A stretch of DNA of 64,000 nt, from positions 1,970,524-2,034,523 of the forward strand of contig NZ_CP146991.1 of assembly GCF_001941975.2 (NCBI RefSeq). The letters run 5' to 3'. The first letter of the stretch is position 1. Every line of letters starts with the position of its first letter. This document shows, in pieces, positions 41,281 through 49,051 of the stretch. Position numbers and translations under genes: made by a program. The notes under the pieces are model-generated. The model was not told the DNA's origin, did not search any database, and saw only the letters and a list, made by a program, of their open reading frames with translations. The stretch is from Sporomusa sphaeroides DSM 2875. Lineage in GTDB: Bacteria; Bacillota; Negativicutes; Sporomusales; Sporomusaceae.

Positions 41281-42612
41281 GTGCATGCCGCTGACATAAT
41301 TACCAAAAAGCGTAATGGTGAAGAATTATCAGAAAATGAAATTGCCTGGCTGATACAGGCTTATACCGATGATAAACTACCTGATTATCAAATGGCGGCC
41401 TGGCTTATGGCCGTATTTTTCCGGGGTATGACAGACCGTGAGACAGCAGCCCTTACTATGGCTATGGCTAACTCCGGTGAGCAGGTGGACCTAAGCCAGG
41501 TGCCCGGAATAAAAGTGGACAAACACAGTACCGGCGGGGTTGCCGATACCACCACACTGGTGCTGGCACCGCTAGTGGCTGCCGCCGGAGTGCCTGTGGC
41601 CAAAATGTCCGGCAGGGGACTGGGGTTTACCGGCGGTACCATAGATAAGCTGGAAGCCATACCAGGCTTTAAGGCTACGCTGGAACGTCAGGAATTTATT
41701 GCTAATCTGCAGCAATACGGGATTGCTGTCACCGGCCAATCGGCTGCTATTGCACCGGCCGACGGCAAGTTATATTCTCTTAGAGATGTCACGGCTACGG
41801 TCGAAAGTATACCGCTTATCGCCTCATCCATTATGAGTAAGAAGATTGCTTCAGGGGCAGATAAAATTGTTCTGGATGTAAAGGTTGGCAATGGTGCTTT
41901 TATGAAAACCAGGGCCGATGCTGTTATCCTGGCTGAAGCTATGGTAAATATCGGCCGGCTTGTTGGCCGGGAAACGGTTGCCATACTAACCAATATGGAT
42001 CAGCCGTTGGGTATGGCTATCGGCAACAGCCTGGAAGTTAAGGAAGCCATCGAACTGCTATCAGGCCGGGGTACAGCCGCGCTCAAGGAGGTTTGCCTGG
42101 AACTGGGTTCGCAGATGCTGGTGTTAGGCGGTCAAGCAAAAACACCGGCAGACGGGCGCAGGTTGCTCACAAACCTTATCGACAACAGACAGGCGTTAGC
42201 CAAATTTGGCGAGTTTATTACTGCTCAACAGGGTGATTCCGCTATTTTGCAAGATACCGGTAAGCTGCCGCAGGCCGGCTTTGTTCAGAAAGTTACGGCC
42301 CCTTGTCAGGGATATATTACCGCTGTCAACGCTGCTCAAATTGGTTATGCCGCTATGCGTTTGGGGGCAGGCCGGGAGTATAAAGGACAGACAATCGATG
42401 TAGCCGCCGGGATACAGATGCAGTGCCGGCTGGGACAGTATGTGAGCTGCGGGCAGCCGTTGGCAATAATATACACAAATGATAAATCAAAGCTTAAACA
42501 GGCGGACGAAATTTTACAGCAGGCCATTGAAATTAAAGAGCAGCCTACCGTCATTCCGCCTTTGATAATAGGCTTGGTTGATAAAAACGGCTTTCATGAT
42601 CGACTGGAATAA
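41281..42612 (+). CDS. pdp: Pyrimidine-nucleoside phosphorylase
   Basis: Cleaves uridine and thymidine with phosphate. The 443-residue protein has the family signature KMSGRGLGFTGGTIDKLEAI, the phosphate site KHSTGGVADTTTL and a C-terminal biotinyl-like domain (LGQYVSCGQPLAIIYTND). The length fits the Gram-positive Pdp. GTG start at 41281. Forms an operon with deoB. Confidence 0.95.
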   Translation: MHAADIITKKRNGEELSENEIAWLIQAYTDDKLPDYQMAAWLMAVFFRGMTDRETAALTMAMANSGEQVDLSQVPGIKVDKHSTGGVADTTTLVLAPLVAAAGVPVAKMSGRGLGFTGGTIDKLEAIPGFKATLERQEFIANLQQYGIAVTGQSAAIAPADGKLYSLRDVTATVESIPLIASSIMSKKIASGADKIVLDVKVGNGAFMKTRADAVILAEAMVNIGRLVGRETVAILTNMDQPLGMAIGNSLEVKEAIELLSGRGTAALKEVCLELGSQMLVLGGQAKTPADGRRLLTNLIDNRQALAKFGEFITAQQGDSAILQDTGKLPQAGFVQKVTAPCQGYITAVNAAQIGYAAMRLGAGREYKGQTIDVAAGIQMQCRLGQYVSCGQPLAIIYTNDKSKLKQADEILQQAIEIKEQPTVIPPLIIGLVDKNGFHDRLE

Positions 42613-42630
42613 TACCAGTCGATTTTTTTT
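42599..42630 (+). terminator. Terminator after pdp
   Basis: ATCGACTGG-aataata-CCAGTCGAT with TTTTTTTT. The stem overlaps the last pdp codons. Confidence 0.92.
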
Positions 42631-42642
42631 GTCTTATTTCTT

Positions 42643-42672
42643 GTTTAAGCTTCTCCAATATGGGATACCATA
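42643..42672 (+). promoter_or_regulatory. Putative sigma-F promoter of dacF
   Basis: GTTTA (42643-42647), 15 bases, GGATACCATA (42663-42672) resemble sigma-F sites (GYwTA-N15-GGnnAnAnTR), with about two mismatches in the -10. dacF is sigma-F controlled in B. subtilis. Confidence 0.45.
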
Positions 42673-42696
42673 ATTCAAAAGAAAGGAGTGTTATGA

Positions 42697-43854
42697 TTGA
42701 TCCGAAAAACTGTGCTGGTAACATTACTGTTTTTGCTTTTGGCCGGTAGTACTGCTTTTGGCGCTCCGGCAAACCCGCAGTCAGCTGTGCAACTGCAAAC
42801 TAGTGCTGTATCTGCTGTGCTTATGGACGAAAATGGTACAATACTTTTTGAAAAAGATTCACACAAACGCTTGCCGCCTGCCAGTGTAACCAAAATTATG
42901 ACCTTGCTGCTGGCAGTCGAAGCTGTTGAACAGGGCCGCATTCAGCTTACTGACGAAATATTTACAAGTGAAACTGCCTGGCGTCAGGGTGGATCACAGA
43001 TATGGCTGGAACCGGGTGAGAAAATGTCTGTCAAGGAGATATTGACTGCCGTGGCGGTCGTCAGTGCGAATGATGCTGCCGTAGCACTTATGGAACACAT
43101 TTACGGCAGTGAAGCGGCTGCTGTTGAAGCTATGAATAAGCGGGCCGAAGCATTAGGTCTGGCAGACACTCATTTTAACAATGTAAATGGGTTACCGACA
43201 ACTGACCATTACATGAGTGCTTATGATGCTGCATTAATTGCCAAAGAAGCCACCACCCACCCACTGTATATGGAGATGTGCGGGATTAAAGAAGCCTGGC
43301 TGCGGGATGGGAAAAACTGGCTTGTTAATACTAACAAGCTATTGTGGTGGTATAAGGGCGGCGACGGGTTAAAAACCGGTTGGACAGAAGAGGCAAAATA
43401 TTGTTTTGTCGGTACCGCCAAACGGGATGGTCTTCGTCTTATTTCAGCAGTGTTCGCCACCCCTGAACCGCGTTCTCACTTAAGAGAAAGTATGAAACTG
43501 CTTGATTGGGGCTTTGCCAATTATACGGCTGTACCCATTGTCACTCAAGGCACTGTGGTTGAACGGCTGAAAGTCAATAAAGGCATAGAGAAAGAGATTC
43601 AACTAGTGGCTGCTCAAGACTTAAATTTAATTGTCGGCAAAGGACAAAATAAGAATTTGCAAAAGAAGATCGTGGCAGATTCCAGCGTTAATGCCCCGAT
43701 AGAAGCAGGGCAAAAATGTGGCGAGCTTATTGTTATTAAAGATGGCAAGGAAATGGGTAAAGTGGATTTAATTGCTGAAAAAGCAGTACCCAAAGCCGGG
43801 CTGATAAGAATTTTCCAAAATATGATAACAAATTTGTTCAGCATTTCAAATTAA
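42697..43854 (+). CDS. dacF: D-alanyl-D-alanine carboxypeptidase DacF (sporulation type)
   Basis: A penicillin-binding protein trimming peptidoglycan stem peptides in the forespore. The 385-residue protein has a signal peptide (VTLLFLLLAGSTAFGAPA), SxxK in ASVTKIM, SxN in VSANDAAV, KTG in LKTGWT, and a C-terminal amphipathic membrane anchor. TTG start at 42697 after AAGGAG. Directly upstream of the spoIIA operon, as in B. subtilis. Confidence 0.93.
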   Translation: MIRKTVLVTLLFLLLAGSTAFGAPANPQSAVQLQTSAVSAVLMDENGTILFEKDSHKRLPPASVTKIMTLLLAVEAVEQGRIQLTDEIFTSETAWRQGGSQIWLEPGEKMSVKEILTAVAVVSANDAAVALMEHIYGSEAAAVEAMNKRAEALGLADTHFNNVNGLPTTDHYMSAYDAALIAKEATTHPLYMEMCGIKEAWLRDGKNWLVNTNKLLWWYKGGDGLKTGWTEEAKYCFVGTAKRDGLRLISAVFATPEPRSHLRESMKLLDWGFANYTAVPIVTQGTVVERLKVNKGIEKEIQLVAAQDLNLIVGKGQNKNLQKKIVADSSVNAPIEAGQKCGELIVIKDGKEMGKVDLIAEKAVPKAGLIRIFQNMITNLFSISN

Positions 43855-43904
43855 AAACAGATCGACAATGAGTATCTAAGAAAGTTATACTTTCTGTTTA
43901 GGAT

Positions 43905-43940
43905 AAAAAACTGCGGAATATTCTGCAGTTTTTTATTTTT
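43905..43940 (+). terminator. Terminator between dacF and spoIIAA
   Basis: AAAACTGCGGAAT/ATTCTGCAGTTTT stem followed by TTATTTTTTT. Confidence 0.85.
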
Positions 43941-43953
43941 TTACACAACCATA

Positions 43954-43982
43954 GCAGGAAAAAATTTCCTTTTACCGAATTT
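43954..43982 (+). promoter_or_regulatory. Sigma-H promoter of the spoIIA operon
   Basis: GCAGGAAAA (43954-43962), 11 bases, ACCGAATTT (43974-43982) fit the sigma-H consensus fully. A near-0A box, TCGACAA (minus-strand TTGTCGA), lies at 43862-43868, a plausible Spo0A~P activation site. Confidence 0.82.
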
Positions 43983-44015
43983 CCCATTGTAGAGACGTTA
44001 ACTTGGGAGGTTATA

Positions 44016-44354
44016 TTGTTGAAGCTTGTTACAGTTATGAAACAGGGTGTTTTGGTAGTAAGGCTTACAGGTGAACTGGATGTTTGCGGAGCTAATGAAT
44101 TCCGTGCTGTCGTCGATGAGGCACTGGAGGCGAGCGGAGCCAAACACATTTTACTGAATATGCAGGGAGTTAGTTTCATTGACAGTTCCGGGTTAGGTGT
44201 TATTCTCGGGCGGTACCGGCAGATCGCCCCGCTTGGCGGTAAAATCCTCGTAGTTCACCTTGCACCGCAGGTACAGCGAATATTTGAATTGGCCGGGTTA
44301 ATGAAAATTTTAAACATTTATCAATCTGAAGACCAAGCGTTAGAACTACTATAA
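44016..44354 (+). CDS. spoIIAA: Anti-sigma-F factor antagonist SpoIIAA
   Basis: SpoIIAA frees sigma-F by binding SpoIIAB. The 112-residue STAS domain has the phosphorylatable serine in SFIDSSGLGVILGRY (about residue 59). TTG start at 44016 or 44019 after GGGAGG (44005-44010). First gene of the three-gene operon. Confidence 0.95.
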   Translation: MLKLVTVMKQGVLVVRLTGELDVCGANEFRAVVDEALEASGAKHILLNMQGVSFIDSSGLGVILGRYRQIAPLGGKILVVHLAPQVQRIFELAGLMKILNIYQSEDQALELL

Positions 44355-44367
44355 GGAGGCTGTGCCA

Positions 44368-44814
44368 ATGGGAACGCAGATAAAAAATCAAATAAAACTC
44401 TCGATGTTAAGTGTTGATGAAAATGTCGGTTTTGCCAGGACGGCAGCGGCGGCTTTTGCCGCACAACTGGATTTGACGCTCACAGAAATTGATGAAATTA
44501 AAGTTGCCGTTTCGGAAGCCGTATCTAATTCTGTAATTCACGGTTATGGTGATTGTAATGATAAACAAAACTATATTGAATTAATTATGAACTTATTTCA
44601 GGACAAGCTTGAATTTACCGTTATTGATTACGGGCGAGGCATTGCCGACATCAAAGAGGCACGCCAGCCTTCGTTTTCCAGTGATCCTGAACGTATGGGA
44701 TTAGGCTTTGTTTTTATGGATTCTTTCATGGATGAACTTGAAGTTATTTCCGAGCTGGGGCAGGGGACGACAGTAAGAATGGTAAAAATGCTTGTGCCCT
44801 GCGTAGAGCACTAG
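44368..44814 (+). CDS. spoIIAB: Anti-sigma-F factor/serine kinase SpoIIAB
   Basis: SpoIIAB holds sigma-F inactive and phosphorylates SpoIIAA. GHKL kinase motifs: N-box KVAVSEAVSNSVIHGY, G1 DYGRGIADI and G2 MGLGFVFM. ATG 44368 is eight bases after AAGGAGG; the in-frame GTG 44362 is too close. 148 residues. Confidence 0.95.
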   Translation: MGTQIKNQIKLSMLSVDENVGFARTAAAAFAAQLDLTLTEIDEIKVAVSEAVSNSVIHGYGDCNDKQNYIELIMNLFQDKLEFTVIDYGRGIADIKEARQPSFSSDPERMGLGFVFMDSFMDELEVISELGQGTTVRMVKMLVPCVEH

Positions 44815-45573
44815 GTGAAAACCATGCTCAAAGATGAGGAATTTAAAGAATTGCTTTGTAAGGCCCAATCGACTGACCCTGCCGTACGGGAAGAAGCTAA
44901 AGAGCGTATTCTTGAAAACAACCTGAATTTAGTCCGAAGCATTGTCCACCGTTTTACTAACCGCGGCTATGAGTGGGATGATTTATTTCAGATTGGCAGT
45001 ATTGGACTATTAAAAGCCATTGAACGCTTTGACCTCAATTTTAGCGTCAAATTCTCTACCTATGCTGTACCTATGATTATTGGTGAGATTCGCCGGTTTA
45101 TCAGAGATGATAATCCGGTCAAAGTCAGCCGCCCGCTAAAGGAGCTTGCCTATCGTGTTCACAAAACCCAGGAAAAGCTTCAAGGTTCTTTGGGACGAGA
45201 ACCAACAATTACCGAAATTGCCAAAGAATTATCGCTGGCACCGCAAGAAATCGTTTCCGCGCTCGAAGCTGTTCAGCCGCAAGTCTCATTATATGAGCAG
45301 GCATTTCCAGGCAGTGATGGCGGCGATGCCATCCATCTTTTAGACCAAATCATGCTGCCTGAGGGCCAGGACAGTGCGTATTTCGATAAACTGGCATTAA
45401 AAGAAGTATTGGCACGGCTGCCTGTGAAAGAACGTACCGTTATTTATTTACGTTTCTTTGCCGATAAAACACAGGCTGAAATTGCGGTAATTATTGGATT
45501 ATCCCAGGTGCAGGTATCACGTATTGAAAAACATGCGCTCAAGATAATCAGAGAACTATTACAGACCTCTTAG
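44815..45573 (+). CDS. sigF: RNA polymerase sigma-F factor
   Basis: The first compartment-specific sigma factor, active in the forespore. Region 2 is visible as DDLFQIGSIGLLKAIERFD then STYAVPMIIGEIRRFIRDD; region 4 has AEIAVIIGLSQVQVSRIEK. GTG 44815 follows the spoIIAB stop immediately; ATG 44824 in the same frame is the alternative (249 residues). Confidence 0.95.
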   Translation: MKTMLKDEEFKELLCKAQSTDPAVREEAKERILENNLNLVRSIVHRFTNRGYEWDDLFQIGSIGLLKAIERFDLNFSVKFSTYAVPMIIGEIRRFIRDDNPVKVSRPLKELAYRVHKTQEKLQGSLGREPTITEIAKELSLAPQEIVSALEAVQPQVSLYEQAFPGSDGGDAIHLLDQIMLPEGQDSAYFDKLALKEVLARLPVKERTVIYLRFFADKTQAEIAVIIGLSQVQVSRIEKHALKIIRELLQTS

Positions 45574-45592
45574 CAAATGAGGTCTGTTTTTT
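45561..45592 (+). terminator. Terminator after sigF
   Basis: ACAGACCTC/GAGGTCTGT stem followed by TTTTTT; overlaps the sigF stop region. Confidence 0.85.
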
Positions 45593-45618
45593 AGTTTAAC
45601 AGCATGTATAAATTTTGG

Positions 45619-45715
45619 TGCCAGCACCAGACCCGGCACGGGTTGCCTTCATACAACGCTGCTCCGCTTATGCATAACGGCCACTCGTGCCTCGGTAATG
45701 TTGACGATTATATGG
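45619..45715. repeat. Palindromic intergenic element, family 1 copy 2
   Basis: Aligns with 23,369-23,470 across its length (both start AGACCCGGC-CGGGT and share CGCTTATG...ATAAC and GCC-CTCGTGCCTC-like arms). The stem here is GGCACGGGTTGCC against GGCCACTCGTGCC, 11 of 13 paired. Confidence 0.75.
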
Positions 45716-45797
45716 AGCGCGCCAGGATTTTTCTTATTTTTTCATACCATAGTAGTAAACTGATTTTAGGACATAATAAAAATAAGAGGTGATTGCA

Positions 45798-46013
45798 ATG
45801 GATAGTGTAGTTAATAAATCAAAGTTCAAAGGCTTTATTTTTCTGTTTTTGGTGTCGCTGCTTATGGCCGGGAGCGCGGCTGCCTGGCTGTATTTTACTA
45901 CAGATATGACTCCGAAACCTCCAATGAGAGCCAGACAAGTTTTTTTGTGGCATAACAATCAGAATAATGTACAGACTATAATTGTCACCAAACATAATTT
46001 TTACAGGGGGTAG
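45798..46013 (+). CDS. Small single-helix membrane protein, 71 residues
   Basis: One membrane helix (GFIFLFLVSLLMAGSAAAWL), a Pro-rich segment and a hydrophilic tail. AGAGGTGA stands before ATG 45798. It lies between sigF and dodecin; four bases separate it from the dodecin start. No recognised family; a role in spores would be guesswork. Confidence 0.6.
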   Translation: MDSVVNKSKFKGFIFLFLVSLLMAGSAAAWLYFTTDMTPKPPMRARQVFLWHNNQNNVQTIIVTKHNFYRG

Positions 46014-46017
46014 TAAT

Positions 46018-46218
46018 ATGGTTGTAAAAGTTATCGAACTCGTGGGAACTTCCCGCCACAACTGGACTGATGCGGTAGATAATGCTGTTTTGGAAGCGGC
46101 AAAGACTGTTGACTCCATTCTTGGCGTCGAAGTAACAAATTTTACGGCAAGTGTAGATAACGGCCACATAGGGGAATACAAAGCCGATGTAAAGGTAGCC
46201 TTCAAGGTTAATCACTAA
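46018..46218 (+). CDS. Dodecin family flavin-binding protein
   Basis: Dodecins form 12-mers that bind flavin or coenzyme A. The 66-residue product has the family pattern VVKVIELVGTSRHNWTDAVD, then ILGVEVTNFTASVDNG and YKADVKVAFKV. AGGGGGTAGTA before the ATG. Shares a transcript with the small membrane protein. Confidence 0.9.
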   Translation: MVVKVIELVGTSRHNWTDAVDNAVLEAAKTVDSILGVEVTNFTASVDNGHIGEYKADVKVAFKVNH

Positions 46219-46235
46219 TTAAATATAATTAGCGT

Positions 46236-46262
46236 AAAGAGTGCCGCAGGCACTCTTTGTTG
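46236..46262 (+). terminator. Terminator after dodecin
   Basis: AAAGAGTGCC-gca-GGCACTCTTT stem then GTTGTT. Confidence 0.8.
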
Positions 46263-46329
46263 TTATATGAATTAATCAGTTTAGCTATGGTCAAAATATA
46301 AGCGAACTTACACTGGTTTTTAGCAATAG

Positions 46330-46455
46330 CTGCTTTATCCGATGGCTAACCCTAAGACTCCCAGCGGGAGTTTAGGGGCTTCCCAGGAAGTTGGGCGACT
46401 AACCTTCAGATGGGGTTAAAACCCCACCTGAAGCTAAGTCTGCTTTATCATACCA
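46330..46455. repeat. Triple-hairpin intergenic element before spoVAC
   Basis: Bounded by CTGCTTTATC on both sides (46330 and 46440). Inside, three hairpins follow one another: ACTCCC-agc-GGGAGT, CTTCC-ca-GGAAG, and CTTCAG-x-TGGGGTT-aaa-ACCCCA-x-CTGAAG. No reading frame. It may be a structured RNA, a mobile palindrome of the REP/MITE kind, or a leader of spoVAC. Confidence 0.6.
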
Positions 46456-46477
46456 AACTGATAATGGAGGTGTGCAA

Positions 46478-46933
46478 GTGTTTAACAGCAAAGCCAGTCA
46501 GGCTGAACAGGAACGGTACCAGGAAAAGTTTAATCAGCTTAAACCTAAACCTCCTATAGTAAAAAATGTGGTATGGGCCTTTATTGTTGGTGGCTTGATT
46601 TGTGTGCTTGGACAATTTTTTCTGGAGTATTTTATGAGTTTGGGATTTAGCAAAAAGGAAGCTGCCGGGCCGACTTCTATCGTGCTAATTTTTCTAAGCG
46701 CCTTATTCACAGGCTTAGGGCTGTATGATGAACTTGGACGAATAGCCGGTGCCGGGTCGGTTGTGCCGATAACCGGTTTTGCCAATGCCATAGTTTCGCC
46801 GGCTATGGAGTTTAAGCGGGAAGGTTATGTCTTTGGTATCGGTGCAAAAATGTTTGTAATTGCCGGGCCGGTATTGGTTTATGGCATTTCAACAGCAGTA
46901 ATCATTGGGTTTATTTATTGGCTGAGACTGTAA
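46478..46933 (+). CDS. spoVAC: Stage V sporulation protein AC
   Basis: SpoVAC is a membrane channel subunit for spore dipicolinic acid uptake and release. About 151 residues with hydrophobic helices (VWAFIVGGLICVLGQFF, GPTSIVLIFLSALFTGLGLY) and the GRIAGAGSVVPITGFAN segment of the family. GTG 46478 is eight bases after GGAGGTG; the GTG at 46472 overlaps it. First of the spoVA genes here; spoVAA and spoVAB are absent, as in most Clostridia. Confidence 0.94.
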   Translation: MFNSKASQAEQERYQEKFNQLKPKPPIVKNVVWAFIVGGLICVLGQFFLEYFMSLGFSKKEAAGPTSIVLIFLSALFTGLGLYDELGRIAGAGSVVPITGFANAIVSPAMEFKREGYVFGIGAKMFVIAGPVLVYGISTAVIIGFIYWLRL

Positions 46934-46947
46934 GAAAGGTGGACAGC

Positions 46948-47952
46948 ATGCACAAAAAGCGTGGTCAGCAGAGTATTGTTTTTGCCGTTCCCCCGGTTAT
47001 AACAAGTACCGCCAATGTTGTCGGACCGATGGAAGGCGATGGGATATTAACCGAGTTTTATGACCGGATACTAGAGGATAATCTTGACAACAACGATAGT
47101 TGGGAGCAATGTGAATCCTGCATGATGGAATGGGCAATACGGGCCGCGGTAGCAAAGGATAACAGTGTGCTTACTGATGTTGACTATGTATTGGCAGGTG
47201 ACTTGCTTAATCAACTAATGAGTACTCATTTTGCGCTAAGAAATATTGGCCGCCCATTTTTGGGTATGTATGGTGCTTGCTCCACATTAGCTGAAAGTAT
47301 GCTGGTTGGCTCGACCTTGCTTGATGGCGGTTTTGCCAATAAAGTTGTTGCCAGTGTTTCCAGTCATCATGACACGGCCGAACGTCAATACCGGTTTCCT
47401 ACCGAGCTTGGTGTACAGCGGCCGCTTGTTTCGCAGTGGACAGTAACCGGAGCCGGTGCGGTGGTCATTTCAGCCGTTGGCAAGGGTCCGCGGATTACGG
47501 CTGCAACGGTGGGGAAAATAGTAGATATAGGCTTAAAAGATCCTAACGCCATGGGGCCGGCTATGGCTCCCGCGGCTGCCGATACCTTGTGGTCTCACTT
47601 TAACGATACCGGGCGTCCGCCGGATTATTATGACATGATCTATACCGGTGACCTGGGAAGTGTTGGCAAAGCATTGGTCATTGAGTTATTTAAGGAGAAA
47701 GGAATTGATTTATCAACAAATTATGAGGACTGCGGTTGCATGATTTTTAAAGAGGAACAGGACGCCCATGCCGGTGCCAGTGGCTGCGCCAGTTCGGCAA
47801 TCGTATTTACCGGCTATATTTACCGTTTGCTCATGCGTCAGAAACTGCACAAAATATTACTGGTAGGTACAGGCAGTTTGCATAGTACGACCTCGTATCA
47901 GCAAAAAGAATCAATCCCCTGTATTGCGCATGCTGTAGCAGTGGAAATATAA
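46948..47952 (+). CDS. spoVAD: Stage V sporulation protein AD
   Basis: SpoVAD is a soluble thiolase-fold protein that binds dipicolinic acid. The 334-residue protein has YGACSTLAESMLVGSTLLDG around the thiolase-like Cys and VVASVSSHHDTAERQYRFPT. ATG 46948 follows AAAGGTGG; an earlier in-frame start would overlap spoVAC. Confidence 0.95.
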   Translation: MHKKRGQQSIVFAVPPVITSTANVVGPMEGDGILTEFYDRILEDNLDNNDSWEQCESCMMEWAIRAAVAKDNSVLTDVDYVLAGDLLNQLMSTHFALRNIGRPFLGMYGACSTLAESMLVGSTLLDGGFANKVVASVSSHHDTAERQYRFPTELGVQRPLVSQWTVTGAGAVVISAVGKGPRITAATVGKIVDIGLKDPNAMGPAMAPAAADTLWSHFNDTGRPPDYYDMIYTGDLGSVGKALVIELFKEKGIDLSTNYEDCGCMIFKEEQDAHAGASGCASSAIVFTGYIYRLLMRQKLHKILLVGTGSLHSTTSYQQKESIPCIAHAVAVEI

Positions 47953-47966
47953 AGGAGGCAACCCAT

Positions 47967-48320
47967 TTGCAGGCATATGTAATGGCTTTTGTTATTGGGG
48001 GCTTGATCTGTGTAATCGGGCAACTGCTTATGGAGCTTACTCCGCTTACACCAGCCCATGTGTTAGTGCTGTTTGTAGTATTAGGCGGCCTTTTAAGCGG
48101 AATAGGGCTATATCAGCCGTTAGTGGAACTGGGCGGTGCGGGAGCAACCGTTCCCTTACCGGGTTTCGGTCATGCGCTGGTCTCAGGTACTCTGGAAGAA
48201 GTGGATAAAATCGGTTTTTGGGGTATTTTCAGCGGGGCCGTTAAAGCAACTGCAAGTGGGATAACAGCAGCGGTTATTTTTGGTTTACTTATAGCCATTG
48301 TTTTTAATCCGAAAGGGTAA
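47967..48320 (+). CDS. spoVAE: Stage V sporulation protein AE (membrane subunit, SpoVAEb)
   Basis: 117 residues, hydrophobic, with GGLICVIGQLLMELTPLTPA, GAGATVPLPGFGHALVSGTL and a final membrane helix. Related to SpoVAC and part of the same channel. TTG start at 47967 after AAAGGAGG. Confidence 0.93.
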   Translation: MQAYVMAFVIGGLICVIGQLLMELTPLTPAHVLVLFVVLGGLLSGIGLYQPLVELGGAGATVPLPGFGHALVSGTLEEVDKIGFWGIFSGAVKATASGITAAVIFGLLIAIVFNPKG

Positions 48321-48366
48321 CTTTATAAGCCAGTCAGTTTTTTGAGTAACATATGGGGGGATTAGT

Positions 48367-49035
48367 GTGCCGAAACGAATTTCGAGTAAGGTATCAAGTT
48401 ACATTAAACCCAGGCAAGGACAAAATTCAAGTCTGGAAAGTTCACAGACAGGTGAAGGAACAGTAATTGCCGATATGGCTAAAGGTTTCTTGCAAACGCA
48501 AGCCAAGCTGGATAATTCGCAAGAAGTTGTCGACCTGTTACATAAGATTAACGGGCAACTGGAGAACTTGCAGGGGGCCCTTAACGGAAACAGTCATAGT
48601 GGTGGCGGCTACTCTCCAACTCAACAAGAACAACAACCCGGGATAAATCAACCAATGCCGCAGCCGCAGTCACCCCAGGCAGGACAGCAGGCTGCAAACT
48701 CTCAAGCGGAAGTGGCGCCGGAATTACGGCAATTGTTCAGCATGCTGCTGGCTAATGCCGGTCAGCAAAATAATCCGGCAGCCACCGGCGGAGAGCAAGG
48801 GGCGCAGCAGGCAAGGCAAAGCCAGAACCAGAGTAAAGAACAGGGAAATGACGGGAATAACAGTTCTAACAAGCCTATTGCCGTGCAGACTGCCGCACAA
48901 GTATTGGCTCAGGCACAATATGAGCTTTCCAATGAACTGGAAGCAAGTTTAAAAAAGCTCAAACAGGTAATTAGTGAAAGCGAAAAAATTGCTAATAAAA
49001 TCAGTAATTTACTAGGCGAAGAAAATAGCCAGTAG
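48367..49035 (+). CDS. Gln/Asn-rich protein inserted in the spoVA operon, 222 residues
   Basis: Not a standard SpoVA member. The centre (about 80-170) is low-complexity, rich in Gln, Asn, Gly and Pro (QPMPQPQSPQAGQQAANSQ); the C-terminus is a helix (YELSNELEASLKKLKQVISE) that may form a coiled coil. No signal peptide or membrane helix. GTG start at 48367 after GGGGGGAT. Being inside the operon suggests a spore-membrane or coat-associated role; that is inference. Confidence 0.7.
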   Translation: MPKRISSKVSSYIKPRQGQNSSLESSQTGEGTVIADMAKGFLQTQAKLDNSQEVVDLLHKINGQLENLQGALNGNSHSGGGYSPTQQEQQPGINQPMPQPQSPQAGQQAANSQAEVAPELRQLFSMLLANAGQQNNPAATGGEQGAQQARQSQNQSKEQGNDGNNSSNKPIAVQTAAQVLAQAQYELSNELEASLKKLKQVISESEKIANKISNLLGEENSQ

Positions 49036-49051
49036 CAATGAGGTGATGGAG

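Noticed and set aside
45604-45792. Frame of 62 codons after sigF
   Set aside because: Covers the family-1 palindrome, no ribosome-binding site, and the homologous copy at 23.4 kb does not keep the frame.
46330-46455. CRISPR-like array before spoVAC
   Set aside because: Only two short direct repeats and no regular spacers; it is a hairpin cluster.
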